Positions 1 to 9,341 of a DNA stretch of 64,000 nt are shown piece after piece; position 1 is the stretch's first letter; every line of letters begins with the position of its first letter. The DNA is from Arthrospira sp. PCC 9108 (GTDB lineage: Bacteria; Cyanobacteriota; Cyanobacteriia; Cyanobacteriales; Microcoleaceae). The notes below the pieces were generated by a model that saw only the letters and a list, made by a program, of their open reading frames with translations, made no database searches and had not been told where the DNA came from. The stretch is taken from contig CP066886.1 in the NCBI GenBank assembly GCA_016745315.1, positions 372,001 to 436,000 of the forward strand, read 5' to 3'. Position numbers and translations under genes: made by a program.

Positions 1-1139
1 TTGAAGGTATTCGTTTAGTCGCTTGCTGTCACGTCACCACAGAAACAGCACATTTGGCGATCGCTCTCAAAGCTGGGGGCGCGGATGCTATACTTATTGC
101 TAGTAACCCCCTGTCTACCCAAGACGATGTAGCCGCTAGTTTGGTGGTTGATTATGGCATCCCCGTTTTCGCTATGAAAGGGGAAGATACAGCCACCTAT
201 CTGCGCCACGTCGAGATTGCCCTAGATCACCGCCCCAATATTATTATTGATGACGGTAGTGATGTCACTGCTACCCTCGTTAAAAACCGTCAGCATCAAA
301 TACCTGAAATTATCGGCACCACCGAAGAAACCACTACCGGAATTGTGCGTCTGCGCGCCATGTTTAATGATGGGAAACTGACTTTCCCCGCTATGAACGT
401 TAACGACGCGGATACTAAGCACTTTTTTGATAACCGCTACGGAACTGGTCAATCTACCCTTGATGGTATTATCCGCGCTACTAATGTTCTGCTCGCTGGT
501 AAAAATGTCGTCGTTGTCGGTTACGGTTGGTGTGGTAAAGGCTCCGCCTTGCGCGCTCGTGGATTGGGTGCTAATGTGATTGTTACCGAAGTTGATCCAG
601 TCCGGGCTATTGAAGCCGTCATGGACGGTTTCCGGGTCATGCCTATGGAACAAGCCGCTGCCGTGGGAGATTTGTTTATTACTGTAACTGGTAATAAGCA
701 CGTTATTCGTGGGGAACATTTCGATGTGATGAAAGATGGGGCTATGGTTTGTAACTCTGGTCACTTCGATATTGAAATTGACCTGAAAGCCCTGGCGGAA
801 CGTTCTACAGAAATCAAGGAAGTTCGTAACTTTACCCAACAATATAAGCTCAAAACTGGTAAATCTGTTGTCGTTTTGGGTGAAGGACGTTTGATCAATT
901 TGGCTGCTGCTGAAGGTCATCCTAGTGCCGTTATGGATATGAGTTTTGCTAACCAGGCGATGGCTTGTGAATACCTGGTGAAAAATAAAGGCAAACTTGA
1001 ACCCGGTCTGCACTCTATCCCCCAAGATGTCGATCAGGAAATTGCTCGCCTGAAGTTGAAGGCGATGGGTATTGCTATTGATACCTTGACCCCAGAACAG
1101 ATTGAATATAGCAATTCCTGGACTATGGGAACTGATTAA
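1..1139 (+). CDS. ahcY: S-adenosylhomocysteinase (5' end outside window)
   Basis: The enzyme hydrolyses S-adenosylhomocysteine to adenosine and homocysteine in the cytosolic methyl cycle, using bound NAD. The reading frame is open from base 3 to the window start, so about 50 N-terminal residues lie outside; the first visible residues (GIRLVACCHVTTETA) are the family's N-terminal substrate-binding region. Other signatures are FDNRYGTGQS and the Rossmann motif VVVGYGWCGKGSALRARGLG. The C-terminus ends in the cyanobacterial style NSWTMGTD. It is followed by a strong hairpin, so it is the last gene of its transcript. The assignment is secure. Confidence 0.97.
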   Translation, partial: EGIRLVACCHVTTETAHLAIALKAGGADAILIASNPLSTQDDVAASLVVDYGIPVFAMKGEDTATYLRHVEIALDHRPNIIIDDGSDVTATLVKNRQHQIPEIIGTTEETTTGIVRLRAMFNDGKLTFPAMNVNDADTKHFFDNRYGTGQSTLDGIIRATNVLLAGKNVVVVGYGWCGKGSALRARGLGANVIVTEVDPVRAIEAVMDGFRVMPMEQAAAVGDLFITVTGNKHVIRGEHFDVMKDGAMVCNSGHFDIEIDLKALAERSTEIKEVRNFTQQYKLKTGKSVVVLGEGRLINLAAAEGHPSAVMDMSFANQAMACEYLVKNKGKLEPGLHSIPQDVDQEIARLKLKAMGIAIDTLTPEQIEYSNSWTMGTD

Positions 1140-1181
1140 TCTGTCAAGTTTTTCTGGGGATTTAATTTAGGTATTTGTGAT

Positions 1182-1201
1182 GGCAACCGGAAACGGTTGC
1201 C
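1182..1201 (+). terminator. Hairpin terminator after ahcY
   Basis: GGCAACCG pairs perfectly with CGGTTGCC around a GAAA tetraloop, 42 bases after the ahcY stop. The downstream tract is only moderately T-rich, so this is a probable terminator or 3'-end stabiliser. Confidence 0.7.
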
Positions 1202-1244
1202 TAACTATATTCTGGTTGATTGATTCTACTTAGTTTTTTTATCT

Positions 1245-1880
1245 TTGCTGTGGCTTGTGGCAAAACTTTCTGTTGAACTTCAGCGCTATTTTTGGGAAGA
1301 GTCGCGTTCATCTCAGGTAACGCTGGGTGATATTATTACTCTGGCAGGAGAGCGGATTTTTGGGTTTTTGTTTGTGGTGCTGGCGCTGCCTTCCGCCCTC
1401 CCGATTCCGGCTCCTGGCTATTCGATTCCCTTTGGGATTTTATTATTTTTGTTAGCTATTCAATTGGTGGCGGGTTCACAAACGCCTTGGTTTCCAAATT
1501 CATGGCTCAACCGTCCTATGTCTTTGGAAAAGGTACAGGGAATTTTAAAAGTGGGGATTCCTTGGTTACAGAAAATTGAGGTGGTTTGTCGTCCCCGCTT
1601 AAGTTTTATTTGTACTCATCCCGTGGGACGGGTTGTGATTGGTTGTGCGATCGCCATTATGGCAGTCTCCATGATGCTCCCCATTCCCTTAACTAATACA
1701 CTACCAGCGATCGGGATTTTTATTACCGGATTTGGGCTGTTAGATGATGATGGGGCCATTACCTTGGGGGGATTAGTAGTTTGTTTGATGGGAGCAGTCC
1801 TTTCCGGTTTAATTCTACTGTTTGGCTATGAAGCAGTGAAAGCCGGGATTAATTACCTACGGTTGTCTATCAGTCGCTAA
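1245..1880 (+). CDS. ExoD-like exopolysaccharide synthesis membrane protein
   Basis: This 211-residue protein resembles the ExoD family of inner-membrane proteins, linked genetically to exopolysaccharide synthesis but without a known enzymatic activity. An amphipathic N-terminal part (VELQRYFWEE, TLGDIITLAGER) is followed by hydrophobic spans near residues 40-55, 60-75, 130-150 and 165-195. The proline-rich segment LPSALPIPAPGYSIPFG is typical of the family. The start is uncertain: TTG at 1245 gives the longest form and GTG at 1257 is equally possible; there is no ATG upstream. No operon partner is evident. Confidence 0.75.
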   Translation: MLWLVAKLSVELQRYFWEESRSSQVTLGDIITLAGERIFGFLFVVLALPSALPIPAPGYSIPFGILLFLLAIQLVAGSQTPWFPNSWLNRPMSLEKVQGILKVGIPWLQKIEVVCRPRLSFICTHPVGRVVIGCAIAIMAVSMMLPIPLTNTLPAIGIFITGFGLLDDDGAITLGGLVVCLMGAVLSGLILLFGYEAVKAGINYLRLSISR

Positions 1881-2078
1881 AATCCCCTCCACTGGTCCGA
1901 AAAGTGATCACCATCACTACAACTGAGTTGATTGCGTCATCAGTTGATTTGCGTAGTCTCACCTAGAAACCCTATGAACATCACGAGAATCACTCCGAGA
2001 AATCACTGAGATTTTCGGAAACCTTTGGGATGATGAAGATACTAAAAGGTTGGCCGCTTACTTGTCCTGGAGAGAAAT

Positions 2079-2546
2079 ATGATTGTGATGACTACATCTA
2101 CCAAAACTTATATCAACCCGGATGGCTCACTCGCAGAACTTCCTCTGTCCACCAAATTCGGGAATATAGAACTTAGACAGATTTACCATCTAGCCCAAAC
2201 CAAGAATTGGGAACCTGAAACTCTCGAAAGTCGCATCGATCGCGCTTTGTCCATGGTCGATGCTAATTGGGGGAATCCCAAAGAACAGCTTTTGTTAGAA
2301 TTAGTTCGTCAGGGTAGGGCCGACCAAATCGATGGTATTGAATATTGGACTGCTCAAATCGACGAAACACGGGCGGCGGGAATTTGTCTTGACCCGGTTA
2401 CATTGACATTAGAAGTTATGGTGATTGATTTACAGTGGTTTACCCCTATCCATCGGGAACAGGTGAGAACCCTATCAAGATTATGCCAGCTTACCAGTTC
2501 AAGTTGTTATGATTCAGAATCGGGCTCGAAATATTGGTCGCTATAG
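2079..2546 (+). CDS. Hypothetical protein, possibly 3'-frameshifted
   Basis: I do not recognise this 155-residue soluble protein. The ATG at 2079 has a GGAGAG ribosome-binding site six bases upstream; a second ATG lies at 2088. The sequence is acidic and mixed alpha/beta in character. The last residues (SSSCYDSESGSKYWSL) look low in coding quality. A different frame at about 2515-2640 reads like protein (GLEILVAIAERKCNND, then LPVNRPLIINS and a stop), so the original gene may have been longer and then shifted. A coding-like tail ending in a stop at 2082 directly precedes and overlaps the start. Confidence 0.45.
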   Translation: MIVMTTSTKTYINPDGSLAELPLSTKFGNIELRQIYHLAQTKNWEPETLESRIDRALSMVDANWGNPKEQLLLELVRQGRADQIDGIEYWTAQIDETRAAGICLDPVTLTLEVMVIDLQWFTPIHREQVRTLSRLCQLTSSSCYDSESGSKYWSL

Positions 2547-2639
2547 CTGAGCGCAAGTGCAATAATGATCATACTTACCAACATATTTCCGAAAATATCG
2601 CGAAATTACCAGTTAATCGCCCTCTCATCATCAATAGCT

Positions 2640-2672
2640 AGGGTGCGTCAAGCAGCAATATGTTCGCACCCT
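2640..2672 (-). terminator. Hairpin downstream of iron-binding protein gene
   Basis: AGGGTGCG at 2640-2647 pairs with CGCACCCT at 2665-2672. It lies 12 bases beyond the stop of the minus-strand gene at 2684. There is no clear U-tract, so termination is inferred from position and stem strength. Confidence 0.5.
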
Positions 2673-2683
2673 AAAGTCTAATT

Positions 2684-3688
2684 CTATAACACGCCTGCCC
2701 GTTGTAGCAGTACCAGGGTCCCCTGTAAGTCAGCTAGATTGGCTAAGTCAATTCTTGGCGGATTGATTTGATCAATAGATAACTGTCGCTCTGGGGCTGG
2801 TATCCCTTCGACTAGGGGATATTCTTTGGTTTCTCGGGCGAAGAAGTTTTGGGCGTTATTGGTCAGTAAAAACTGGATAAATCGCTGTGCATCTTGGGCG
2901 TTTCTGGCTGTGTCGAGAATAGCTACTCCGGCTATATTAATTAATGATCCCGTATCGCCACGGGTGTAGTGGTGAGCGACAGGGAAGTTAGGATCATCTG
3001 CTAAGAAGCGATATAGGTAGTAGTTATTGGTTAACCCCATATCTACTTCTCCTCGACCTACAGCTTCAACAATAGCGGTATTGTTCCGGTAAACCACAGC
3101 CCCATTATTTCTCATGGCTTGGAGCCATTCCAGGGTTTTAGCATCACCTTCTACTAGGCGCATGGCGGTAACGAAGGACTGAAAAGAACCGTTGGTGGGA
3201 GCCCAGCCAACTCTCCCCCGCCATTTGGGTTGGGTTAGTTCAGAGATGGAGTTGGGTAGTTGGTTGCGGTTGACCTGGTTGGTGTTGTAGGCTAGTACCC
3301 GCGCTCTACCTGTAATCCCTACCCAGTGGTTGTTAGGGGAACGGAAACGAGAATCTACTTTGCTGATCATTTGTGCGGGAATGGCGCGAGTTCGACCGGC
3401 TTTTTGTAAGGCTCCCAAGGCTCCAGCATCTTGAGCAAAAAATATGTCAGCAGGGCTATTGCGTCCTTCTTCGAGAATAGCGATCGCTAATTCTGCAGTA
3501 TCACCATAGCGGACCCTAATATTAATACCTAGCTGCTGTTCCGCTTGTTTGATTAATGGACCAATCAGAGCTTCTCCTCGCCCAGAGTAAATAGTTAAAG
3601 TCTGATTCTGAGACTGGCTAACTTGGGCTAAACCCAGAACTAAGGCTAGGGTGAGCATCCCCGCCAAAAAATGTCTACGTTTGAACAT
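2684..3688 (-). CDS. Iron(III) ABC transporter substrate-binding protein (FutA/FbpA type)
   Basis: This 334-residue periplasmic binding protein probably captures ferric iron for an ABC importer. It begins with a positively charged start and hydrophobic signal segment (HFLAGMLTLALVLGLAQVSQS, cleavage near residue 26). The two-lobed fold starts with LTIYSGRGEALIGPLI. Near residue 220 the motif NNYYLYRF supplies the neighbouring tyrosines that bind Fe(III) in FbpA/FutA proteins. The length matches the family. No permease or ATPase gene is adjacent, as is common for cyanobacterial iron-binding proteins. An inverted repeat lies upstream and may be its operator. Confidence 0.9.
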   Translation of the reverse strand: MFKRRHFLAGMLTLALVLGLAQVSQSQNQTLTIYSGRGEALIGPLIKQAEQQLGINIRVRYGDTAELAIAILEEGRNSPADIFFAQDAGALGALQKAGRTRAIPAQMISKVDSRFRSPNNHWVGITGRARVLAYNTNQVNRNQLPNSISELTQPKWRGRVGWAPTNGSFQSFVTAMRLVEGDAKTLEWLQAMRNNGAVVYRNNTAIVEAVGRGEVDMGLTNNYYLYRFLADDPNFPVAHHYTRGDTGSLINIAGVAILDTARNAQDAQRFIQFLLTNNAQNFFARETKEYPLVEGIPAPERQLSIDQINPPRIDLANLADLQGTLVLLQRAGVL

Positions 3689-3728
3689 TTGTTACCCTCA
3701 TCTAGTTTTTGTCAGCGACAGTTATTAA

Positions 3729-3748
3729 GAATTAGTTGCATCTAATTC
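3729..3748. promoter_or_regulatory. Inverted repeat upstream of iron-binding protein (possible Fur site)
   Basis: GAATTAG, six bases, CTAATTC form a perfect 7-6-7 palindrome 41 bases upstream of the iron-binding protein start. Its AT-rich dyad is compatible with a Fur-type operator, but it does not closely match the classic Fur consensus. Function is inferred from position. Confidence 0.4.
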
Positions 3749-3957
3749 CAGACAAACTATATCACCCTGTGGGGAGTTAAACAAGAATTTTTATTAATAA
3801 AGGAAGAGTGAGCCGCAGGTCAGAGGCTGGTTAATAGGTGTTAATACATTGCCACCAAGACAGAGCCGATGATTATATCATAATAGATAGCATTAAGTTT
3901 ATTGATAAGTAATGTCAATATAGCCAAACTGGGGGAATAAATGACTATAATAGTCAA

Positions 3958-5436
3958 CTAAACGTGCTGTTGTAATAGTTCAAATTGTTGAGAGGAAATG
4001 CGGTTAGCCTGATATAAGGTTTGGGAAATTTCATCGAGACTTAATACCGCATGGCCACGATAGCCATTTTCTGTCAACCTTTCCATGACGTTGCGACCAT
4101 GATCGATAAATACGACAATATCCTCAACCCTGAGTCCTGCGGCTTGTAATGTGGCGGCTCCTTTCATGACACTATTGCCGGTAATGAGGATATCATCGAC
4201 AACGACAACGACTTCCCCTGGCTGAAAATGTCCTTCTATGGCTCTTTTTGCCCCATAGCTTTTAACTTCCTTTCGGGGAAAGACCATAGGCCGTCCTAAG
4301 CGGAGAGATAGACCCGTGGCTGTAGGTAGAGACCCATAGGGAATACCCGCAATGCGATCGAAATTAAGATTTTGGAGAATTTCCCCATAGGCTCCGACAA
4401 TTTGATGAAAAATCTGGGGGATGGAAATAATCCGGCGCAAGTCAATATAATAGGGTAGAACCTCTCCTGACGATTGCACATGGTCGCCAAACATAATGCA
4501 ACCAATATCATAAAGTTGCAGAATCAGGTCGCGGTGGGGTTCATTTTCCAAGAAACAGACATCAGGAAGCCACAGGTCACAGCTAGGACTACCTTGCATA
4601 ACCCGCAGGCGTTCGTCATTGATAGCATCTCGCAAAGACCGCACCGCCTCTGTCACAGTTCCCCGTTGTAATAAACGTGGTGGTAGGGGTAGCAATAGAC
4701 CCGCACCGTCAGCACCCAAACCCGCCGCCAGAATTTGGATCAGATCATCTTGTTCGGTTAGATCGTTTTCCTCAGCACTATTTCCCTGAACCAAAATCAA
4801 ACGTTCTGGGGCTTGACGACGAATTCGTGCTAACACATCAGCCATGACCCCGACTTCTAACCCGACCTGTTCTGGAGTTCCCCAGGTTTGGGTAGCTCGC
4901 ACCAATTCTAAGTAAAGTGGATGTGCCGGGTTAGGATGTTCTTGGAGTAGGTTAGCGGAGGGGTTAGAGGTGGCACACAGGACAAATACTGCTTTATCAG
5001 GATAGAGGAGAAAGGGTGTGACCAAATCCTGTCCGGTGTAGGGGGATACGGTACAAGCATCAACCCCCCATTCTTTAAAAATCATGCGCGCAAACAGGCT
5101 GGCACTATTGAGGTCGGCGTGTTTAGCATCGAGAATGACTGGCATTGTAGAGGGGATCTGGTCTAAAATCTGCTGTAAAAGATGCCACCCGGACAAGCCA
5201 AGTCCTAAATAGGCATTTAAAGTTAGTTTATAGGCACAAACTAAGTAGGCGGTTTGGTGTACGATCGCCTTTAACCATCGATACCACTCCTCCACGAGTT
5301 TACCATCATCAACTAGCCCTAGACCCTGCTCATTCTCAAAGTTAGGCGGATATACTTCCGGGTCCGGGTCGAGGTTCACATAAAGCAAACTTTGGTTGCG
5401 GTCAATGCTGCTAATTAGTTTATCGGAAAAATTCAT
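3958..5436 (-). CDS. pyrF-pyrE: Bifunctional OMP decarboxylase / orotate phosphoribosyltransferase
   Basis: The protein catalyses the last two steps of UMP synthesis. The N-terminal half (about residues 1-270) is the decarboxylase: LYVNLDPDPE opens the barrel, and the catalytic Lys/Asp array is DAKHADLNSA. The C-terminal half (about 290-490) is the phosphoribosyltransferase, with the PRPP loop VVVVDDILITGNSVMKG. This domain order is the reverse of eukaryotic UMP synthase and is known from cyanobacteria. I chose the ATG at 5436 because a GGAGG site lies five bases upstream; the frame is open to 5478, but the added 14 residues lack any family match. Confidence 0.93.
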   Translation of the reverse strand: MNFSDKLISSIDRNQSLLYVNLDPDPEVYPPNFENEQGLGLVDDGKLVEEWYRWLKAIVHQTAYLVCAYKLTLNAYLGLGLSGWHLLQQILDQIPSTMPVILDAKHADLNSASLFARMIFKEWGVDACTVSPYTGQDLVTPFLLYPDKAVFVLCATSNPSANLLQEHPNPAHPLYLELVRATQTWGTPEQVGLEVGVMADVLARIRRQAPERLILVQGNSAEENDLTEQDDLIQILAAGLGADGAGLLLPLPPRLLQRGTVTEAVRSLRDAINDERLRVMQGSPSCDLWLPDVCFLENEPHRDLILQLYDIGCIMFGDHVQSSGEVLPYYIDLRRIISIPQIFHQIVGAYGEILQNLNFDRIAGIPYGSLPTATGLSLRLGRPMVFPRKEVKSYGAKRAIEGHFQPGEVVVVVDDILITGNSVMKGAATLQAAGLRVEDIVVFIDHGRNVMERLTENGYRGHAVLSLDEISQTLYQANRISSQQFELLQQHV

Positions 5437-5494
5437 ATTGCCTCCATTTAATCGAACCGCTAGAATACTGTGATTCACTAGGAATTTATGGGCA

Positions 5495-6129
5495 ATGCCT
5501 GAGCAAGTTAATTTCCAATCATCTCCGTCCCATATTAATCAAATTGCCTTGGCTTTTAGAAAGGGAGGGTTAATCGGCTTATGTTTGCAGGTTTTTTTTG
5601 GGGTTGTACCCATTTTTCTGTTGTTGTTTGCGTTATTTCTCAGTCCCGCCAGAAATAGACGGCTTGACAATCATTTGTGGGCTTAGTTCTGGCTTATGGT
5701 TGTTTGTTGGCTCTAGGGTTTACCATTTATTGGTGTTTTCACTATACCCGAATTGGTGATCAACTGACTGACCCGGGCCGTCGTCCGAGTAAGGCTAGTG
5801 TAACTCGCTCTCTTTGGATTGGGTTAGCTACTAATATAGCGGGTATGATTTGTGCTATGGTTGTGGCAATGTGGAAGGTGGGGGCTCTATTATTTACAAT
5901 GCTGTCTGTGCCACCGGGAGCCGCCACGATTTATAATCCTAGTGAGGGGGCGGCTATTTTAAGTCGCAGCGGTCCGATTATTGTGCCTATGGATATGATT
6001 ACACTACAGGCTGCTGTTAATGCTATGGCGGCGGAGTTGGTGGGGATTCTTGTATCTTTATTTCTGCTCTATCAAATTACTCAAAGTTTATCTAATCGGG
6101 AAAAAAGGGTGACTGATTTGGGGGGTTAA
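5495..6129 (+). pseudogene. DUF3611 membrane protein, split by a frameshift
   Basis: Two overlapping frames together make one cyanobacterial DUF3611-type membrane protein. The first (5495-5686) gives the N-terminal part with a hydrophobic helix (LCLQVFFGVVPIFLLLFALF). The second (from GTG 5677 to 6129) continues with YGCLLALGFTIYWCFHYTRI and two or three more helices. The frames overlap by ten bases and differ by one base, near 5650-5680. In relatives I would expect one protein of about 200 residues. A sequencing error is possible. The function of the family is unknown; the gene is divergent from pyrF-pyrE. Confidence 0.6.
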
Positions 6130-6177
6130 TGAGGAGCGATCGCTTTCAGATTAAGTGATCAAGGCTGAGAGTAAGTG

Positions 6178-6927
6178 TTAAGCGACCACCGCCAAACCAT
6201 ACTTTTGAAATATATTTATAGCTGTGCTGACTTCTTCTGGGGTGGGTTCTTCGGTATCTTTAAGTTTATATTCATAGCCGATTTGCTCCCATTTATATTC
6301 TCCCATTTTATGAAAGGGCAAAATCTCGACTTTTTCTACATTGCTGAAGCCGGACACAAACTTAGCTAATGCCTCCATATTATTGATGTCATTAGTTAAA
6401 TTGGGTACTAACACAAACCGCACCCATGTCGGTTTATTAATCTCATGTAAATACTTGGCAAAATTCAGGGTTGGTTCTACGGAAACACAGGTGACTTTCC
6501 GATAGGTTTCGCTGTGATAAGATTTGATATCTAAAAGCACTAAATCGGTATAATCTAGCACTGGTTTGGCTACATTAATGGGGATATAACCAGAGGTATC
6601 TAAGGCTGTATGAATCCCCAATTCCCGACAGCGCCGGAATATTTCTGCCACGAATTCTGGCTGCATTAAGGGTTCGCCACCAGTGACGGTAATACCGCCA
6701 TTAGAAAACCGCATATAGGAGCGATATTTGACTACTTCTTGGATGATTTCTTCGACTGTGACTTGTTTACCGCCTGCTACTTCTTGACAGTCGGGGTTAT
6801 GACAATAAAGACAGCGCAGGGGACAACCCTGGGTAAACACGACAAATCTAATTCCTGGACCGTCTACGGTTCCGCAACTTTCATAGGAATGAATGTTACC
6901 CGATATTTGAGTTTGAGAATCAGACAT
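6178..6927 (-). CDS. pflA: Pyruvate formate-lyase activating enzyme
   Basis: This radical-SAM enzyme installs the glycyl radical on pyruvate formate-lyase. The 4Fe-4S ligands are in CPLRCLYC (CX3CX2C) near residue 30, followed by the SAM-binding GGEPL motif (TVTGGEPLMQPEF). Length, about 249 residues, is normal. I prefer the ATG at 6927 to the TTG at 6945. The gene lies 104-122 bases downstream of pflB on the same strand, separated by two hairpins that may tune its expression relative to pflB. Confidence 0.97.
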   Translation of the reverse strand: MSDSQTQISGNIHSYESCGTVDGPGIRFVVFTQGCPLRCLYCHNPDCQEVAGGKQVTVEEIIQEVVKYRSYMRFSNGGITVTGGEPLMQPEFVAEIFRRCRELGIHTALDTSGYIPINVAKPVLDYTDLVLLDIKSYHSETYRKVTCVSVEPTLNFAKYLHEINKPTWVRFVLVPNLTNDINNMEALAKFVSGFSNVEKVEILPFHKMGEYKWEQIGYEYKLKDTEEPTPEEVSTAINIFQKYGLAVVA

Positions 6928-6949
6928 AATTATGATAATAGACAACAGA

Positions 6950-7040
6950 AACCCGGATTGATTAAAACCGGGTTATTACAGACTAACTAATGATGGATAA
7001 CCACCGAGTTAATCACATTTAACTGTAGATTAACCCGGTG
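6950..7040 (-). terminator. Two hairpins between pflB and pflA
   Basis: The first, at 7002-7040, pairs CACCGAGTTAATC with GATTAACCCGGTG (13 bp, one mismatch). The second, at 6950-6974, pairs AACCCGG with CCGGGTT. Neither has a U-run. They may cause partial termination or mRNA processing, so that the enzyme is made in excess of its activase. Confidence 0.5.
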
Positions 7041-7049
7041 TATAAATCT

Positions 7050-9341
7050 CTAGATGCGACTATGGAAAGTACGATTAATCACATCTAATTGTTGTTCGCG
7101 GGTCAACTTGATAAAGTTGACGGCGTAACCGGATACACGAATGGTTAGTTGTGGATATTTTTCGGGATGTTCCATGGCTTCGACCAAGGTTTCCCGGTTC
7201 AGGACGTTGACGTTAATATGATGGCCGTCGTCGGCGAAGTAACCATCTAAAATTCCCACCAGGTTGCTAATACGATCGCCTTCCTGTTTTCCTAATGCTT
7301 GTGGTACAATAGAAAAGGTGTAAGAAATGCCGTCTTGAGAATGCTCATAGGGCAGTTTCGCCACAGAAGCCAAAGCCGCGATCGCTCCTTGTGTATCCCG
7401 TGCGTGCATAGGATTAGCACCCGGTGCAAAAGGTTCGCCAGCTTTCCGACCGTCAGGAGTATTACCAGTTTTCTTACCGTAAACCACATTAGAAGTAATG
7501 GTCAGAATTGACTGGGTAGGAACTGAGTTCCGGTAGGTTTTGTGCTGACGGATTTTGTTCATAAATTGCTTGACCAAATTGGCAGCAATATCATCAACGC
7601 GATCGTCATTATTCCCGAATTTGGGATAATCGCCTTCGATTTCATAATCCACTACCAAACCTTGGTCATTGCGGATCACTTTCACCCGAGAATATTTAAT
7701 AGCAGAGAAAGCATCAGCTACCACAGACAGACCCGCCATACCACAAGCCATCGTCCGATATACATCACGATCATGCAGTGCCAGTTCAATCCGCTCGTAG
7801 GCGTATTTATCGTGCATGAAGTGAATAATATTCAGGGTGTTGACATACAACCGAGACAACCATTCTAAACAGCGATCGAATTTCTCCGCCACATCTTCAT
7901 ATTCGAGATAATCGCCCTTAACTGGAAGCCATGAGGGGCCGATTTGCTCGCCAGTTGTCTCATCTTTACCGCCATTAATCGCATACAGCAGCGCCTTGGC
8001 TAAATTCGCCCGTGCGCCGAAAAACTGCATTTGCTTACCGATTTTCATGGCGCTAACACAGCAAGCAATGCCATAATCATCGCCATATTCTGCCCGCATC
8101 AAATCGTCATTTTCATACTGGGTAGAACAGGTTTCAATGGAGACCTTAGCACAGTAGCGCTTAAAGTTCTCTGGCAGACGTTCCGACCATAAAATAGTCA
8201 GGTTAGGTTCAGGAGCAGCACCCAAGGTGTAGAGTGTGTGCAGGAACCGGAAACTGTTTTTTGTGACTAAGGGGCGACCATCTTCACCCATACCACCAAT
8301 ACATTCTGTTACCCAGGTAGGATCACCAGAAAATAGTTGGTTGTATTCAGGAGCCCGCAGGAACCGCACCATCCGTAATTTCATCACGAAATGGTCGATA
8401 ATTTCCTGAGCCCCACTTTCGGTGAGAGTGCCATTTTGCAAATCTCGCTCGAAGTAGATATCTAAGAAATTAGATACCCGTCCCAGAGACATAGCCGCGC
8501 CATTTTGTTCTTTGACTGCTGCTAAATAGCCAAAATAAGTCCACTGTACGGCTTCTTGGGCGGTGGCGGCGGGTTTGGCGATGTTCAACCCGTATGATGC
8601 TGCCATTTCTTTGAGTTCTTGGAGCGATCGGATTTCTTCGCAGATTTCTTCGCGCCGCGCGATCGTTTCTGAGTCCATTGCGTCTAATTCCAGAGACGCT
8701 TGTTGCTCTTTTTTGTCTAAAATTAGGCGATCGACTCCATACAGCGCCACCCGCCGATAGTCACCAATAATGCGACCGCGACCATAAGCATCTGGTAATC
8801 CCGTTACCAGTCCAGAATGGCGCGCTAGGAGAATTTCTGGCGTGTAAGCATCAAAAACACCATCATTGTGGGTTTTGCGATACTGAGTAAAGATTTTTTC
8901 CGTTTCCGGGTCCAGTTCGTAGCCGTAGGCTTCTAGGGATTTTTTAACTACCCGAATACCACCATAGGGCATAATCGCTCGTTTCAGGGGTTTATCAGTT
9001 TGCAAACCCACGATTTGCTCTAAACTGCGATCTATATATCCCGCACCATAGGCATTAATCCCAGAAGGAATTTTAGTTTCTGCGTCTAAAATGCCCTTTT
9101 TGCGTTCCTCTGCCATCAGTTCCTTAACCTGATCCCAGAGGTTATTGGTGCGTTCTGTAGCATTAGCTAAAAACCCGCTATCTCCTTCATAAAGACTGTA
9201 GTTTTTTTGGATAAAATCACGAACATTTACTTCTTTCGTCCATTTACCCTGTTTAAATCCTTGCCATTCGGGAGTTATATTACCACTACTGTTGTCTGTA
9301 GGTGATGTCAGTTTCGTGGGTTTTTCTACAGTTGAAACCAT
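7050..9341 (-). CDS. pflB: Pyruvate formate-lyase (formate C-acetyltransferase)
   Basis: The enzyme converts pyruvate and CoA to acetyl-CoA and formate during dark anaerobic fermentation. At 763 residues it has the normal length. The adjacent catalytic cysteines are C427-C428 in IACCVSAM, and the glycyl-radical residue is G738 in RVSGYAVNF. All catalytic residues are intact. The pflA gene follows on the same strand. A 770-base AT-rich upstream region without genes probably carries the promoter and redox-responsive control, but I see no clear FNR-type site. Confidence 0.98.
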   Translation of the reverse strand: MVSTVEKPTKLTSPTDNSSGNITPEWQGFKQGKWTKEVNVRDFIQKNYSLYEGDSGFLANATERTNNLWDQVKELMAEERKKGILDAETKIPSGINAYGAGYIDRSLEQIVGLQTDKPLKRAIMPYGGIRVVKKSLEAYGYELDPETEKIFTQYRKTHNDGVFDAYTPEILLARHSGLVTGLPDAYGRGRIIGDYRRVALYGVDRLILDKKEQQASLELDAMDSETIARREEICEEIRSLQELKEMAASYGLNIAKPAATAQEAVQWTYFGYLAAVKEQNGAAMSLGRVSNFLDIYFERDLQNGTLTESGAQEIIDHFVMKLRMVRFLRAPEYNQLFSGDPTWVTECIGGMGEDGRPLVTKNSFRFLHTLYTLGAAPEPNLTILWSERLPENFKRYCAKVSIETCSTQYENDDLMRAEYGDDYGIACCVSAMKIGKQMQFFGARANLAKALLYAINGGKDETTGEQIGPSWLPVKGDYLEYEDVAEKFDRCLEWLSRLYVNTLNIIHFMHDKYAYERIELALHDRDVYRTMACGMAGLSVVADAFSAIKYSRVKVIRNDQGLVVDYEIEGDYPKFGNNDDRVDDIAANLVKQFMNKIRQHKTYRNSVPTQSILTITSNVVYGKKTGNTPDGRKAGEPFAPGANPMHARDTQGAIAALASVAKLPYEHSQDGISYTFSIVPQALGKQEGDRISNLVGILDGYFADDGHHINVNVLNRETLVEAMEHPEKYPQLTIRVSGYAVNFIKLTREQQLDVINRTFHSRI

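Noticed and set aside
222..1025. Long open frame antisense to ahcY (267 codons)
   Set aside because: It mirrors the codon structure of ahcY, has no family character and no ribosome-binding site.
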